DNA from: Lachnospiraceae bacterium
GTDB lineage: Bacteria > Bacillota > Clostridia > Lachnospirales > Lachnospiraceae
NCBI GenBank assembly: GCA_017618075.1
Contig: JAFZUY010000053.1
Coordinates: 26,397-90,396 of the forward strand
Direction: 5' to 3'
Length of the DNA stretch: 64,000 bases
This document shows, one piece after another, positions 1 through 8,161 of the stretch. The notes under the pieces were generated by a model. It did no database searches, was not told where the DNA came from, and saw only the letters and a list, made by a program, of their open reading frames with translations. The stretch's first letter is position 1; the number at the start of each line of letters is the position of its first letter. The translations under genes were made by a program, and so were the position numbers.

Positions 1-6
1 TGCCAT
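1..6 (-). CDS. Start of a gene running off the left edge
   Basis: Only the initiation codon and one further codon (ATG GCA, Met-Ala) lie inside the window, so no product can be named. A gene start is supported by a purine-rich ribosome site (GGGGGAA) a few bases upstream and by a well-formed promoter 33-60 bases further upstream on the same strand. Confidence 0.5.
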
Positions 7-38
7 ATTTCATTCCCCCTGGTCACTTTCTTATAATA

Positions 39-66
39 ATTATAACTCCTCATAAAAGAAAGTCAA
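39..66 (-). promoter_or_regulatory. SigA-type promoter for the edge gene
   Basis: Reading the minus strand, TTGACT and TATAAT are separated by 16 bases. The -10 element ends 32 bases before the ATG at the window edge. This is a near-consensus vegetative promoter. Confidence 0.6.
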
Positions 67-101
67 TTATGACGTTGACATAAAATGTAAACAAATTGTA
101 A

Positions 102-125
102 CTTCCCTGTTAATTTACAGGGAAG
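102..125 (-). terminator. Terminator downstream of the NhaC gene
   Basis: A perfect 9-bp stem (CTTCCCTGT/ACAGGGAAG) with a 6-base loop lies 33 bases past the antiporter stop. On the minus strand it is followed by a T-rich but interrupted tail. Confidence 0.6.
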
Positions 126-157
126 CTACAATCCGTATCGGTTTTATTAGAAAAATA

Positions 158-1729
158 CTATGCTTCAGCCTTTGCTTCTTTCTTTTCTTTGCCAAAAATT
201 GCCTTTAATACAAAGAGCATTCCGATGGTAAGCACAACGCCTATTAATAGGCTTAATACTACATTAAGTACGAAGTTTGTAACAAACAACTGAATCAGAC
301 CTGCAATTATGTATGTTACGAATGAAACAGCCGCTACAGAAAGTGCGTAAGGAAGCTGTGATGATACATGGTTTACATGCTGAATCTGTGCGCCTGCCGA
401 AGCCATAATTGTTGTATCCGAAATAGGTGAGCAGTGATCGCCGCATACAGCACCTGCAAGACAAGCAGAGATACCGATGATAAAGAGTGTACTTTCGGGC
501 GGGAACAAAGCAGTTACAATCGGAATCAGAATACCGAATGTACCCCATGAAGTACCCGTTGCAAATGCAAGGAAGCATGCAACTATGAAGATAACTGCGG
601 GAAGGAATACATATAATCCGCCTGCAGCACCTTCCATAAGGCCGCTTACAAATTCTGCCGCACCAAGTGCACTGGTCATATTCTTAAGAGATACGGCAAG
701 TGTAAGGATTAACATTGCGGGAACCATTGCCTTAAATCCCTGAGGAAGACATTCCATAGCATCCTTGAATTTGATTACTCTTCTTAAAAGCAGATAAGCA
801 ATAATAATTACAAGGGCAATAACGGCACCCCAGGGAAGTCCGATGGTTGAGTCCGTATCTGCGAAAGCATTGATAAAGTTAAATGCATTATCGGGAGCAT
901 CTTCACCTAAAAATGCAACAGGGCCCCAGAAACCGCCGATGTAAATCATACCGACTACGCAGGTAATAATAAGAACTGCTACGGGAAGAATAAGATCTAT
1001 AACTTTACCCTTCGAATTGGATTTTTCTTCATCCTTCTTTTCAAGTCCTCCGATATTTCCTTTTAAGGCTTCTTCCTCATATTTTTTCATGGGACCGAAA
1101 TCGAATTTAAGAAGTACAAGTCCGATGATGAATATAAATGTAAGAAGTGAATAATAGTTAAAGAAAATAGCCTTGCAGAAAAGCTGAATACCGTTAATTC
1201 CCGTATTCATATCTTTAGCTACACTCGAAACTGCCGCAGCCCATGAAGAAATGGGTGCAATCATACAAATAGGAGCCGCTGTGGCATCAATCAGATACGA
1301 CAACTTGGCTCTTGAAATCTTTTTTGAATCTGTAATCGGTCTCATAACCGAGCCGACTGTAAGGCAGTTAAAATAATCGTCCACGAAAATTAAAACGCCA
1401 AGAACAAAAGTTGCAATCTGTGCACCGACTCTTGTCTTAATATTCTTCTCTGCCCATCTTCCGAATGCTTCGGAACCGCCGGACATATTAATAAGTGCAA
1501 CGATAATTCCTAAAAGAATAAGGAATAAGAAAATACCGGCATTATCCATTATGGCTGTGATAAGGCCGTCGTTAATAATGGTATCAATCGTTCCGATAGG
1601 ATTAAAACCCGCTACGAACAAAGCACCGATAATAATGCCGACAAAAAGTGATGAATAAGCTTCTTTGGTGATTAGCGCCAAGACAATGGCTACCACGGGC
1701 GGAATAAGCGCCCAAAATTTACCGTACAT
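158..1729 (-). CDS. Na+/H+ antiporter, NhaC family
   Basis: Predicted integral membrane secondary transporter of the NhaC superfamily, which exchanges sodium (in some members organic acids or amino acids) against protons or another solute. The 523 residues form about twelve hydrophobic segments from residue 7 to the C-terminus. Family-type stretches are the conserved VDDYFN segment near residue 116, the ATGTSWGTFG segment near residue 392, and GDHCSPISDT near 430, which is typical of the C-terminal half. The start ATG is chosen because GGGAGG lies 7 bases upstream. It is a single gene, ended by a hairpin, and separated from the upstream dipeptidase gene by 110 bases with its own hairpin. The exact substrate cannot be read from sequence. 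Confidence 0.85.
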   Translation of the reverse strand: MYGKFWALIPPVVAIVLALITKEAYSSLFVGIIIGALFVAGFNPIGTIDTIINDGLITAIMDNAGIFLFLILLGIIVALINMSGGSEAFGRWAEKNIKTRVGAQIATFVLGVLIFVDDYFNCLTVGSVMRPITDSKKISRAKLSYLIDATAAPICMIAPISSWAAAVSSVAKDMNTGINGIQLFCKAIFFNYYSLLTFIFIIGLVLLKFDFGPMKKYEEEALKGNIGGLEKKDEEKSNSKGKVIDLILPVAVLIITCVVGMIYIGGFWGPVAFLGEDAPDNAFNFINAFADTDSTIGLPWGAVIALVIIIAYLLLRRVIKFKDAMECLPQGFKAMVPAMLILTLAVSLKNMTSALGAAEFVSGLMEGAAGGLYVFLPAVIFIVACFLAFATGTSWGTFGILIPIVTALFPPESTLFIIGISACLAGAVCGDHCSPISDTTIMASAGAQIQHVNHVSSQLPYALSVAAVSFVTYIIAGLIQLFVTNFVLNVVLSLLIGVVLTIGMLFVLKAIFGKEKKEAKAEA

Positions 1730-1770
1730 TTCATAACCTCCCTAAATATCCGATTTTTGTTTACCGGAAG

Positions 1771-1793
1771 AAGTGTCCCCTCGACACTTTTTT
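1771..1793 (+). terminator. Hairpin with T-tract in the NhaC upstream region
   Basis: AAGTGTC and GACACTT form a 7-bp stem with a 5-base loop, followed on the plus strand by six T. The T-tract orientation suits plus-strand transcription, yet no plus-strand gene precedes it. In the minus-strand message it would be a leader hairpin between pepD and the antiporter gene. Confidence 0.35.
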
Positions 1794-1839
1794 GCTTGCC
1801 AATCTATATTATATAATAAAATAATAAATATAAAAAGAA

Positions 1840-3267
1840 CTAATTCTCCTTAATTTGCATAACTTTTATAACAAGTTCTCTCGTTCTTTCAACGCTTGCA
1901 AGATCAAGTTTTTCCCTTGTGGTATGAATATTTAATATATTGGGGCCGACAGATACGGCATCAAGTTCTTTTTTCTTTTCAATCAGTATTCCACACTCCA
2001 AACCCGCGTGAACGCCTGTAACTACGGGATTTTGACCGTATTGGTCATTATAACATTCAACAAATCTTTTAGTAAGTTTCGAGTCAGGATTAAACTCCCA
2101 GCCGGGATAATCTCCTGTTAATGCAAGCTTGCAGCCTTTCTTAGCAAGGATGGTTCCGAGTCTTTCTTTTAAATCTTCTTTTTCTTTGGCAACAGAACTT
2201 CTAAGACAGAAATCAAGTTTAAATCCTTCGTCATCGAGTCTCATGACACCCAAATTAAGACTGGTTTCAACCATATCAATACCTGAACACATTTTGACGA
2301 CTCCATCGGGAATCTCCGTTAAGATTTCCGCAATCACTTCTGTTTTGTCTACGCATAAAGTATCATTAGAGGACTCTTCGGTCACCGGTGTTATGACTAT
2401 TCTTATTTCATCCTCGATGCCTTTGTACTCTTCGTTTATCTTTTTATCAAAATCGTTGATTATTTTTGCAAAATCATCGGTAACAATGTCGGTATCGATT
2501 AACATCGAGGCATATGCGGGAATTGCATTGTCTTTTTCACCACCGTAAATACCGGCCAAATCCGTTTTGCCTTTTTTTACAAGTTCTTTTAGGAGTCTTC
2601 CGAGCACTATGCAGGCATTTGCCCTGCCCTCATGGATGGAAGTACCCGAATGACCGCCTTTAAGGCCCTTAAATTCAACGGAATACATTGTGCCGTGTCT
2701 TTTTACGTCTCTTTTACATTCAAGCAGAGAAAGAAGCCTTACGCCGCCTGCACAGGATGTAGTAATCACGCCCTCTTCTTCAGAATCGATGTTTATAAGA
2801 TATTTACTGTTTATGTCAGATAAGTCGATGCCCATCGCACCGTCCATTCCGACCTCTTCGTTGACCGTAAAAATGCATTCAAGCGAAGGGTGCGATAATG
2901 AATCGTCTGTTAAAATATCAAGTGCCATTGCAACGGCTATTCCGTCATCTCCGCCAAGCGATGTGCCTTTTCCGTACAGATAGCCGTCCTTTTCTTCTAA
3001 GATAAGACCGTCTTTTTCAAGATCAAGTTCTACGCCCTCATCTTTTACGGCCACCATATCCATATGACCCTGAAGAATGATTCCGGGCTCGTTCTCGTAA
3101 CCTTCGGACGCACTTTTCCAAATGATGACATTTTTAAGATCATCCTGTCTGTACTTAAGACCGTTTTTATGAGCGAAATCTGCGAGATAGTCGCTAATTT
3201 TATCAATATTGTATGAACCGTGAGGTATCGCACATATTTCTTTAAAATATTTAAGGGTATTGTTCAT
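1840..3267 (-). CDS. pepD: Aminoacyl-histidine dipeptidase (PepD, peptidase M20)
   Basis: Cytosolic zinc dipeptidase that cleaves Xaa-His and other dipeptides (beta-Ala-His dipeptidase family). The metal-site motif GHMDMVAV is at about residues 67-74, followed by GGDDGIA, the catalytic EEVGMDG segment, an IDSEEEG segment and a late GVHAGLECGI ligand segment. This is the full M20C pattern at about 475 residues, the usual length. An in-frame ATG lies 24 bases further upstream, inside the preceding gene, but the internal ATG at 3267 has AAAAGGAA at proper spacing and is preferred. The gene follows the membrane trypsin-like protein by 13 bases, so the two are probably cotranscribed. Confidence 0.92.
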   Translation of the reverse strand: MNNTLKYFKEICAIPHGSYNIDKISDYLADFAHKNGLKYRQDDLKNVIIWKSASEGYENEPGIILQGHMDMVAVKDEGVELDLEKDGLILEEKDGYLYGKGTSLGGDDGIAVAMALDILTDDSLSHPSLECIFTVNEEVGMDGAMGIDLSDINSKYLINIDSEEEGVITTSCAGGVRLLSLLECKRDVKRHGTMYSVEFKGLKGGHSGTSIHEGRANACIVLGRLLKELVKKGKTDLAGIYGGEKDNAIPAYASMLIDTDIVTDDFAKIINDFDKKINEEYKGIEDEIRIVITPVTEESSNDTLCVDKTEVIAEILTEIPDGVVKMCSGIDMVETSLNLGVMRLDDEGFKLDFCLRSSVAKEKEDLKERLGTILAKKGCKLALTGDYPGWEFNPDSKLTKRFVECYNDQYGQNPVVTGVHAGLECGILIEKKKELDAVSVGPNILNIHTTREKLDLASVERTRELVIKVMQIKEN

Positions 3268-3280
3268 TTTCTTTTTCCTT

Positions 3281-3985
3281 TTACTCGGCAATCTTAAAAT
3301 TCATATATTCGTTTCTTAATTCATACGCAGGGATTACCGCACCTTCGGTTTCGTTAGCTGCTATAATCATTCCGATTAATCTGTCTTCCCCGTCAAAAAG
3401 ACCTTCGCCGGACATTCCCGGAAGAACATCTCCCATAAAAAGTCCGACGTCTTCACTTAATTCATAGACAAATTCATCCGAAGAAAGCCATTTTCCTTCT
3501 GCGACATCCAGAGAAACATCATAAATATCTTTGGAATAATAAACGCTTCTGCTTAAAGGTAATGATTCATAATCACTTTTTGACATAATCTCGGGAGCTT
3601 TTGCGCCTTTAATATAAAAGTCCGAATCTTCCCTCATAACCCTTATTATCGCAGCGTCGGTATCAAGATAATAATACACGACTTCGGCATCGACCTTTCC
3701 CTTATTTCCAAACTCGATACTGACTTTGTTTTCTTCACTTACAAGGTGCTTGGATGTAACTATATCGATATAATCTTCGGTAGCATCAATGACGATTCCG
3801 CGGCCGTTTTTAATACCCGCATAAACATTTACCTGGCAAAGATTTCTGTAACCTTTTTCCAGGAGCCCTATTTCGTCTGCTGCATCTTTTATGAAAATCA
3901 TTCCCACCGCAAATACCACTATAATGCTCATAAAAGAAATGATGCACAGTATTAAGTTTTTAACAAAATCACTGCCTTTTTTCAT
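3281..3985 (-). CDS. Membrane-anchored trypsin-like serine protease-like protein
   Basis: 234 residues with an N-terminal transmembrane anchor (about residues 9-32) and an extracellular domain resembling the trypsin/HtrA fold. A His in VTSKHLV (about residue 80), an Asp in LDTDAAIIRV (about 110) and a Ser in PGMSGEGLFD (about 192) sit in the order and context of the catalytic triad. The last resembles the usual GNSGGPL motif but is degenerate. It has no PDZ domain. The start at 3985 is chosen for GGAGAG 4 bases upstream. It lies between the SUF genes (with a terminator in between) and pepD. Activity is unproven, since the oxyanion-hole sequence is unusual. I do not know a named family. Confidence 0.5.
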   Translation of the reverse strand: MKKGSDFVKNLILCIISFMSIIVVFAVGMIFIKDAADEIGLLEKGYRNLCQVNVYAGIKNGRGIVIDATEDYIDIVTSKHLVSEENKVSIEFGNKGKVDAEVVYYYLDTDAAIIRVMREDSDFYIKGAKAPEIMSKSDYESLPLSRSVYYSKDIYDVSLDVAEGKWLSSDEFVYELSEDVGLFMGDVLPGMSGEGLFDGEDRLIGMIIAANETEGAVIPAYELRNEYMNFKIAE

Positions 3986-4004
3986 ATCACTCTCCAAAAT
4001 AAAC

Positions 4005-4031
4005 AAGTGCCGACGTCACACGCCGGCACTT
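4005..4031 (-). terminator. Terminator after the SUF genes
   Basis: AAGTGCCG and CGGCACTT form an 8-bp stem with an 11-base loop directly after the SufBD stop. On the minus strand it continues into TTGTTTATTTT. Confidence 0.65.
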
Positions 4032-4038
4032 TATAAAC

Positions 4039-4956
4039 TTACTTTAAGAATCCTGCGACTATTTCTTTTTCAGCTTCTTCTTCGCTTAAGCCTAACGTCA
4101 TAAGCTTGATTAACTGTTCGCCTGCAATCTTACCGATGGCAGCTTCGTGAATAAGTGAAGCTTCCACATTGTTGGCGGTAAGTGCGGGAAGTGCCGTTAC
4201 GGATGCGCTGTCCATAATAATCGCGTCACATTCACTGTGTCCGTGGCATTCCGCATTTCCGTTTATTTCGGATCTGAAGAACTGCGTGGATTCATTCTTT
4301 GCTACAGATCTTGATACAAGATCCGCACTTGAATTAACGCCGTCGAGATCTACGCTGAAATCCGTCTCCGCATGCTGTTTGTCGTGCGTCATGATTTTTT
4401 CTTTTATGACAAGTCTGGCATCATCCATAAGCTTTGCTCTGGTCTCACGCTTGGTGGAATCGATACCCTCTATCTGAACGGTATCCATTTCCATGTAAGA
4501 GCCCTCGCGAAGAAGGATGTTGGTCTGGGGATTCATGATTCTCTCGCCCGTGCCTTCGCCCTGTCCGTAGTGTTTCTCGACATATTTAACTTTTGAATTT
4601 TTGCCTACATCAAAGGTATGAATGCCCGAATGCTCGCTCGCATCCTTTCCTCCGTTGTGAATACCGCAGCCTGCGATAATTGTAACGTCACAGTTTTCGC
4701 CGATGAAAAAGTCGTTGTAAACCGCTTCTTTTAAACCTGACTGTGCGATAATAACGGGAATATGAACACTTTCGTTGACTGTATTGTCTTTTACGATGAT
4801 ATCTATTCCGGGTTTGTCTGTTTTGGTAACAATATTGATATTTGCCGATACGTTTCTTCCGTAAAGCTCACCGTCTTTTCGGATGTTGTAAGCACCAACG
4901 GGGATTTCGTGAAGACCGGCAACCTGTTCGAGTAATTCTTTGGTAATCTTATCCAT
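4039..4956 (-). CDS. SufB/SufD-family Fe-S cluster scaffold
   Basis: Single SufBD-type protein of 305 residues, shorter than E. coli SufB or SufD because the N-terminal helical part is reduced. It carries the beta-helix core and the family C-terminal signature, LIHEAAIGKI followed by the AGEQLIKLMTLGLSEEEA region. Cysteines in the ECHGHSECDA segment (about residues 237-246) are placed where SufB has its cluster or persulfide cysteine. With SufC it should form the scaffold/ATPase complex that builds Fe-S clusters in the cytosol. The ribosome site AGGAGG precedes the ATG, and sufC ends 9 bases upstream. No SufS, SufU or second SufBD gene is next to it. Confidence 0.85.
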   Translation of the reverse strand: MDKITKELLEQVAGLHEIPVGAYNIRKDGELYGRNVSANINIVTKTDKPGIDIIVKDNTVNESVHIPVIIAQSGLKEAVYNDFFIGENCDVTIIAGCGIHNGGKDASEHSGIHTFDVGKNSKVKYVEKHYGQGEGTGERIMNPQTNILLREGSYMEMDTVQIEGIDSTKRETRAKLMDDARLVIKEKIMTHDKQHAETDFSVDLDGVNSSADLVSRSVAKNESTQFFRSEINGNAECHGHSECDAIIMDSASVTALPALTANNVEASLIHEAAIGKIAGEQLIKLMTLGLSEEEAEKEIVAGFLK

Positions 4957-4965
4957 CTCGGCCTC

Positions 4966-5688
4966 CTACATTTTTTCTGTCAGTTTTTCGCAAGCCGGAC
5001 CATCCATTAAAAGTCCGGGTAAAACTGCATCTCTCGTTCCCATATCTTTAATCTGTCCGTTTGCAAGAACAATAACCTTATCCGCAATATTAAGGATTCT
5101 TTCCTGATGCGAAATAATGATTATGCTTCCGCCTGCCTTCTCGTGAAGATGTTCAAAAACCTTGATAAGGCTCTGGAAACTCCAAAGGTCGATTCCTGCT
5201 TCCGGCTCGTCAAAGATAGAAAGCGATGTTCCCCTTGCCATTGTCATCGCAATTTCGATTCTTTTGGCTTCACCGCCTGATAATGATGCGTTAAGTTCTC
5301 TGTTGATATAATCCTTTGCGCAAAGACCTACTTCGGAAAGGTATGCACATGCTTCGGTAGTCGAAATATCATGTCCTACGGCAAATCTGATAAGATCTTT
5401 TACCGTAATGCCCTTAAATCTTACCGGCTGCTGAAAAGCAAAACTGATACCGCTTTTTGCTCTATCGGTAATGCTTAAATCCGTAATGTCTTTTCCGTCA
5501 AGGTAAATTCTGCCCGATGTGGGTTTTATGATACCTGCCACAAGTTTGGCAAGTGTGGATTTGCCGCCGCCGTTAGGTCCGGTGATTGCCACAAATCTCT
5601 CATCGATTGTGAAACTGATGTCTTTTAATATTTCTTTGTTGTCGTTTTCATCCGACACTTCATAAGAAACATTCTTTAATTCAAGCAT
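4966..5688 (-). CDS. sufC: SufC Fe-S assembly ATPase
   Basis: Soluble ABC-type ATPase of the SUF pathway, partner of the SufBD protein encoded 9 bases downstream. It shows Walker A GPNGGGKS (residues 37-44), the Q-loop in FAFQQPV, the signature LSGGEAKR, Walker B SLSIFDEPEAGID and the H-loop in IIISHQ. The SUF-specific signature and the missing membrane partner distinguish it from transport ATPases. At 240 residues it has family length. AAGGAGAT precedes the start. It is probably the first gene of the minus-strand unit and is divergent from the ppGpp synthetase gene. Confidence 0.93.
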   Translation of the reverse strand: MLELKNVSYEVSDENDNKEILKDISFTIDERFVAITGPNGGGKSTLAKLVAGIIKPTSGRIYLDGKDITDLSITDRAKSGISFAFQQPVRFKGITVKDLIRFAVGHDISTTEACAYLSEVGLCAKDYINRELNASLSGGEAKRIEIAMTMARGTSLSIFDEPEAGIDLWSFQSLIKVFEHLHEKAGGSIIIISHQERILNIADKVIVLANGQIKDMGTRDAVLPGLLMDGPACEKLTEKM

Positions 5689-5805
5689 TTCAATATCTCC
5701 TTAATGTATATGAATTTAGCCTGATTTTTTACCCTATACATTTTTCGATTTATTACTACATAGGCTTTTTAAGCCACACCATATGTTAACACAAATTTTA
5801 CATAA

Positions 5806-5835
5806 TTGCTATACACTTTTAACCGCCTCTATGAT
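5806..5835 (+). promoter_or_regulatory. Candidate promoter of the ppGpp synthetase gene
   Basis: TTGCTA and TATGAT are separated by 18 bases, with the -10 ending 33 bases before the preferred ATG at 5869. The following AAAATAAG is AT-rich as expected for an initiation region. Confidence 0.45.
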
Positions 5836-5868
5836 AAAATAAGTACATGTAATCAAGGGGGTTTTACG

Positions 5869-6561
5869 ATGCAGAGCGAAGAAAACATTATGCTGATCAA
5901 CGAGCTCAAGGACCAGCTTTCAGGCGAAGAACTTGTACAGGTTCTCGATCAGTATAAAGAACTCATGACCAAGTATTCCTGTGCGATTAAGGAGATTCGT
6001 ACCAAATTCGAAGTCTTAAACGAAGAACTTCAGATAAAAAATAAAAGAAATCCTATTCATGCGATTTACTCGAGAATCAAAACCATACAGAGCATACGGG
6101 ATAAATTAAACAGAAAAAATTTAGAGTTTTCATTTGACAACATTCAGGATGAAATACACGACGTGGCAGGTATCAGAGTTATATGTCCTTTCGTGGACGA
6201 TATCTATGAAATCGCCGACATGATACTTAAGCAGGATGATATCAAACTTGTAAATTACAAGGATTACATCCGTGCACCCAAGCCCAACGGCTACAGAAGT
6301 TATCATATGATCGTGGAAATACCCGTATTCTTCTCAGAGCACAAGGAATATCTTAAGGTCGAAGTCCAGTTAAGAACCATCGCAATGGACTTCTGGGCAA
6401 GTCTCGAACACGAGATGCGTTACAAAAAAGACCTGACTGAAGAAATTTCTCAGTCAATCTACGCACAGCTTCTTGACTGTGCAACAACCATCACTGAAAT
6501 GGATTCAAAAATGCAGGATATCAAAAATCAGATTTATCCGAAATACCCCGAATCCATGTAA
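5869..6561 (+). CDS. Small alarmone synthetase (RelQ/YjbM-like)
   Basis: GTP pyrophosphokinase family protein of about 230 residues holding only the RelA/SpoT synthetase domain. There is no HD hydrolase, TGS or ACT domain. It should transfer pyrophosphate from ATP to GDP or GTP to make (p)ppGpp. Family segments are HDVAGIRVICPFVDDIY, the APKPNGYRSYH region (the G-loop) and VEVQLRTIAMDFWASLEH with the catalytic Gln-Leu-Arg-Thr. The start is set at 5869, where AAGGGGG lies about 7 bases upstream; an earlier in-frame TTG is less likely because it coincides with the -35 region. The gene stands alone on the plus strand and ends at a bidirectional terminator. Confidence 0.88.
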   Translation: MQSEENIMLINELKDQLSGEELVQVLDQYKELMTKYSCAIKEIRTKFEVLNEELQIKNKRNPIHAIYSRIKTIQSIRDKLNRKNLEFSFDNIQDEIHDVAGIRVICPFVDDIYEIADMILKQDDIKLVNYKDYIRAPKPNGYRSYHMIVEIPVFFSEHKEYLKVEVQLRTIAMDFWASLEHEMRYKKDLTEEISQSIYAQLLDCATTITEMDSKMQDIKNQIYPKYPESM

Positions 6562-6595
6562 CAGTAACCCAAACAACAAAAGAATATTAAAAAAG

Positions 6596-6623
6596 AAAAA
6601 CCGGTGTTTTTGCACCGGTTTTT
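6596..6623. terminator. Bidirectional intrinsic terminator
   Basis: CCGGTG/CACCGG extended by five A-T pairs gives an 11-bp stem with a 6-base loop, and has a T-tract on either strand. It sits between convergent genes (ppGpp synthetase and deaminase) and can serve both. Confidence 0.85.
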
Positions 6624-6630
6624 CGTATTC

Positions 6631-7086
6631 TTAATATCTTTGAGCCTTCTTGTCCTTGATATATTCGTCGAAGAGTTTCTTGCACTCTTTTCTGTCGCTT
6701 TCTTCAAGCGTTAATATGTTTTTCTCGCCATTGAAGAAATCATAAAACTTATCGTCTCTGAAACCGATTTTGTCGGTATCGTTTACATTGCAGCCATAAT
6801 AAACTTTTGCAATGTTTGCCCAGAGGATTGCTCCCAAACACATAGGGCAGGGTTCTGCCGTTGTATAAAGTTCACACCCGGAAAGATCATGACTGCCTGT
6901 CTTTTCACAGGCATCTCTTATCGCTTCCATTTCACCGTGACAGGTAGGGTCATGTTTTATGAGCACTCTGTTGTGCCCCTGGCCGATTATTTCTCCGTCT
7001 TTTACGATGACACATCCAAACGGTCCGCCATGACGGTTGTTAATTCCTTCGTATGCCTCTTTTAGGGCTTCACGCATAAAATCCAT
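6631..7086 (-). CDS. Guanine deaminase-like nucleoside deaminase
   Basis: Cytidine-deaminase-fold zinc enzyme of 151 residues. Zinc and catalytic residues are visible as H50-x-E52 in TCHGEMEA and C80/C83 in EPCPMCLGA. The early GGPFGCVIVKDG segment, spacing and overall length match the GuaD type (guanine to xanthine and ammonia, purine salvage) better than TadA tRNA deaminases. TadA is possible but less likely because of the long acidic C-terminal segment with DDKFYDFF. GGAGGG lies upstream of the start. The CPBP protease gene ends 14 bases upstream on the same strand, so the two may be cotranscribed. Confidence 0.8.
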   Translation of the reverse strand: MDFMREALKEAYEGINNRHGGPFGCVIVKDGEIIGQGHNRVLIKHDPTCHGEMEAIRDACEKTGSHDLSGCELYTTAEPCPMCLGAILWANIAKVYYGCNVNDTDKIGFRDDKFYDFFNGEKNILTLEESDRKECKKLFDEYIKDKKAQRY

Positions 7087-7100
7087 ACATCCCTCCTAAA

Positions 7101-8126
7101 CTATTTGCTTACGAAAAATTCAATTATCGGCGGCAGATACTCGGATATAAACAATACTGCCGTTGCCACATAAAAGATCCACATTAAAGGAGATGCAATT
7201 ATACTTAAGGCCTGTTTTCCGAATGAATCATCTTCCTCGGCACGGTTAATCTTTATTTTTTTCATGCATGCAATAACAATAAAGGTAACAAGTCCTGCAA
7301 TCATAATTAAGAAAAGTAAAAGAATCCAGCCGATTAATGCCATGGAAGGTAATACAAGTTTTTCCGCACCTGCGACATTATATAAACTTGCATCGGAAGA
7401 TGCGGCGTTTATATCAAGCCCGATGCTTTCGGCAACTTTGTAAAACCACTTTATGAGTCCGATTGTAATACCGCTTGTGACTGTATTTAAAGTCATATGA
7501 AGAAGAATCGTATATATCACTCTTCCTGTTTTAAGATAAATATATGCAAAAAGAAAACCTATGAAGCAGGCGAAAAAGCACTGCTGGAAATTGCCGTGGA
7601 AAAGTCCGAACATGATTCCGGAGGCTAAGATTGCAACAAGTTCTCCTTTGGGTGCAACGTGGTCAATCAGTACTTTTCTGAAGATAAGTTCCTCAAATAT
7701 AGGAGCAATTACACCGACTATCAGAATTCTTACAAAAGAATTGGAGTTAATCAGAAGGTTCACGAGTTTTGAGCTTTCATTATTGTTGAAGGGAATCGTC
7801 AGTACGCCATGAAATACTAATCCTATCAACGCTCCCACAAAAATCAGTCCGTACATTATGAGTACGCAGAGCAGAAATTTTCCGAAGCCCAGTCTTTTTT
7901 TCTCAATCTGAGCCTTGGGCATTTTGAGAGTGAGTAAAAAAATTAACGGAAAACTAACCAAATCAACAGTGAAAATTATCATCAGATATGTAATAAGAAT
8001 CGTATGATTTTCCACAAAATTAGGAACCAGCAATCTTAAAAGAAAAGATATTCCATAATTAAGCACGATATAGATTATCGCCATTAGTCCGTATTTCCAG
8101 CCTATGGAATTCATAGTCCTGTTCAT
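7101..8126 (-). CDS. CPBP family intramembrane metalloprotease
   Basis: 341-residue polytopic membrane protein (about eight hydrophobic segments) of the CPBP/CAAX-processing (Abi) family. Catalytic motifs are present: EELIFR at residues 145-150 with the paired Glu and the Arg, and GLFHGN around 174-179 with the His ligand. Members cleave prenylated proteins, act in bacteriocin immunity or regulate membrane partners; the role here is unknown. AGGAGG precedes the ATG. The gene is followed closely by the deaminase gene. Confidence 0.85.
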   Translation of the reverse strand: MNRTMNSIGWKYGLMAIIYIVLNYGISFLLRLLVPNFVENHTILITYLMIIFTVDLVSFPLIFLLTLKMPKAQIEKKRLGFGKFLLCVLIMYGLIFVGALIGLVFHGVLTIPFNNNESSKLVNLLINSNSFVRILIVGVIAPIFEELIFRKVLIDHVAPKGELVAILASGIMFGLFHGNFQQCFFACFIGFLFAYIYLKTGRVIYTILLHMTLNTVTSGITIGLIKWFYKVAESIGLDINAASSDASLYNVAGAEKLVLPSMALIGWILLLFLIMIAGLVTFIVIACMKKIKINRAEEDDSFGKQALSIIASPLMWIFYVATAVLFISEYLPPIIEFFVSK

Positions 8127-8161
8127 TTTATATCCTCCTGTCAGCCGGTCCGGATTAATCT

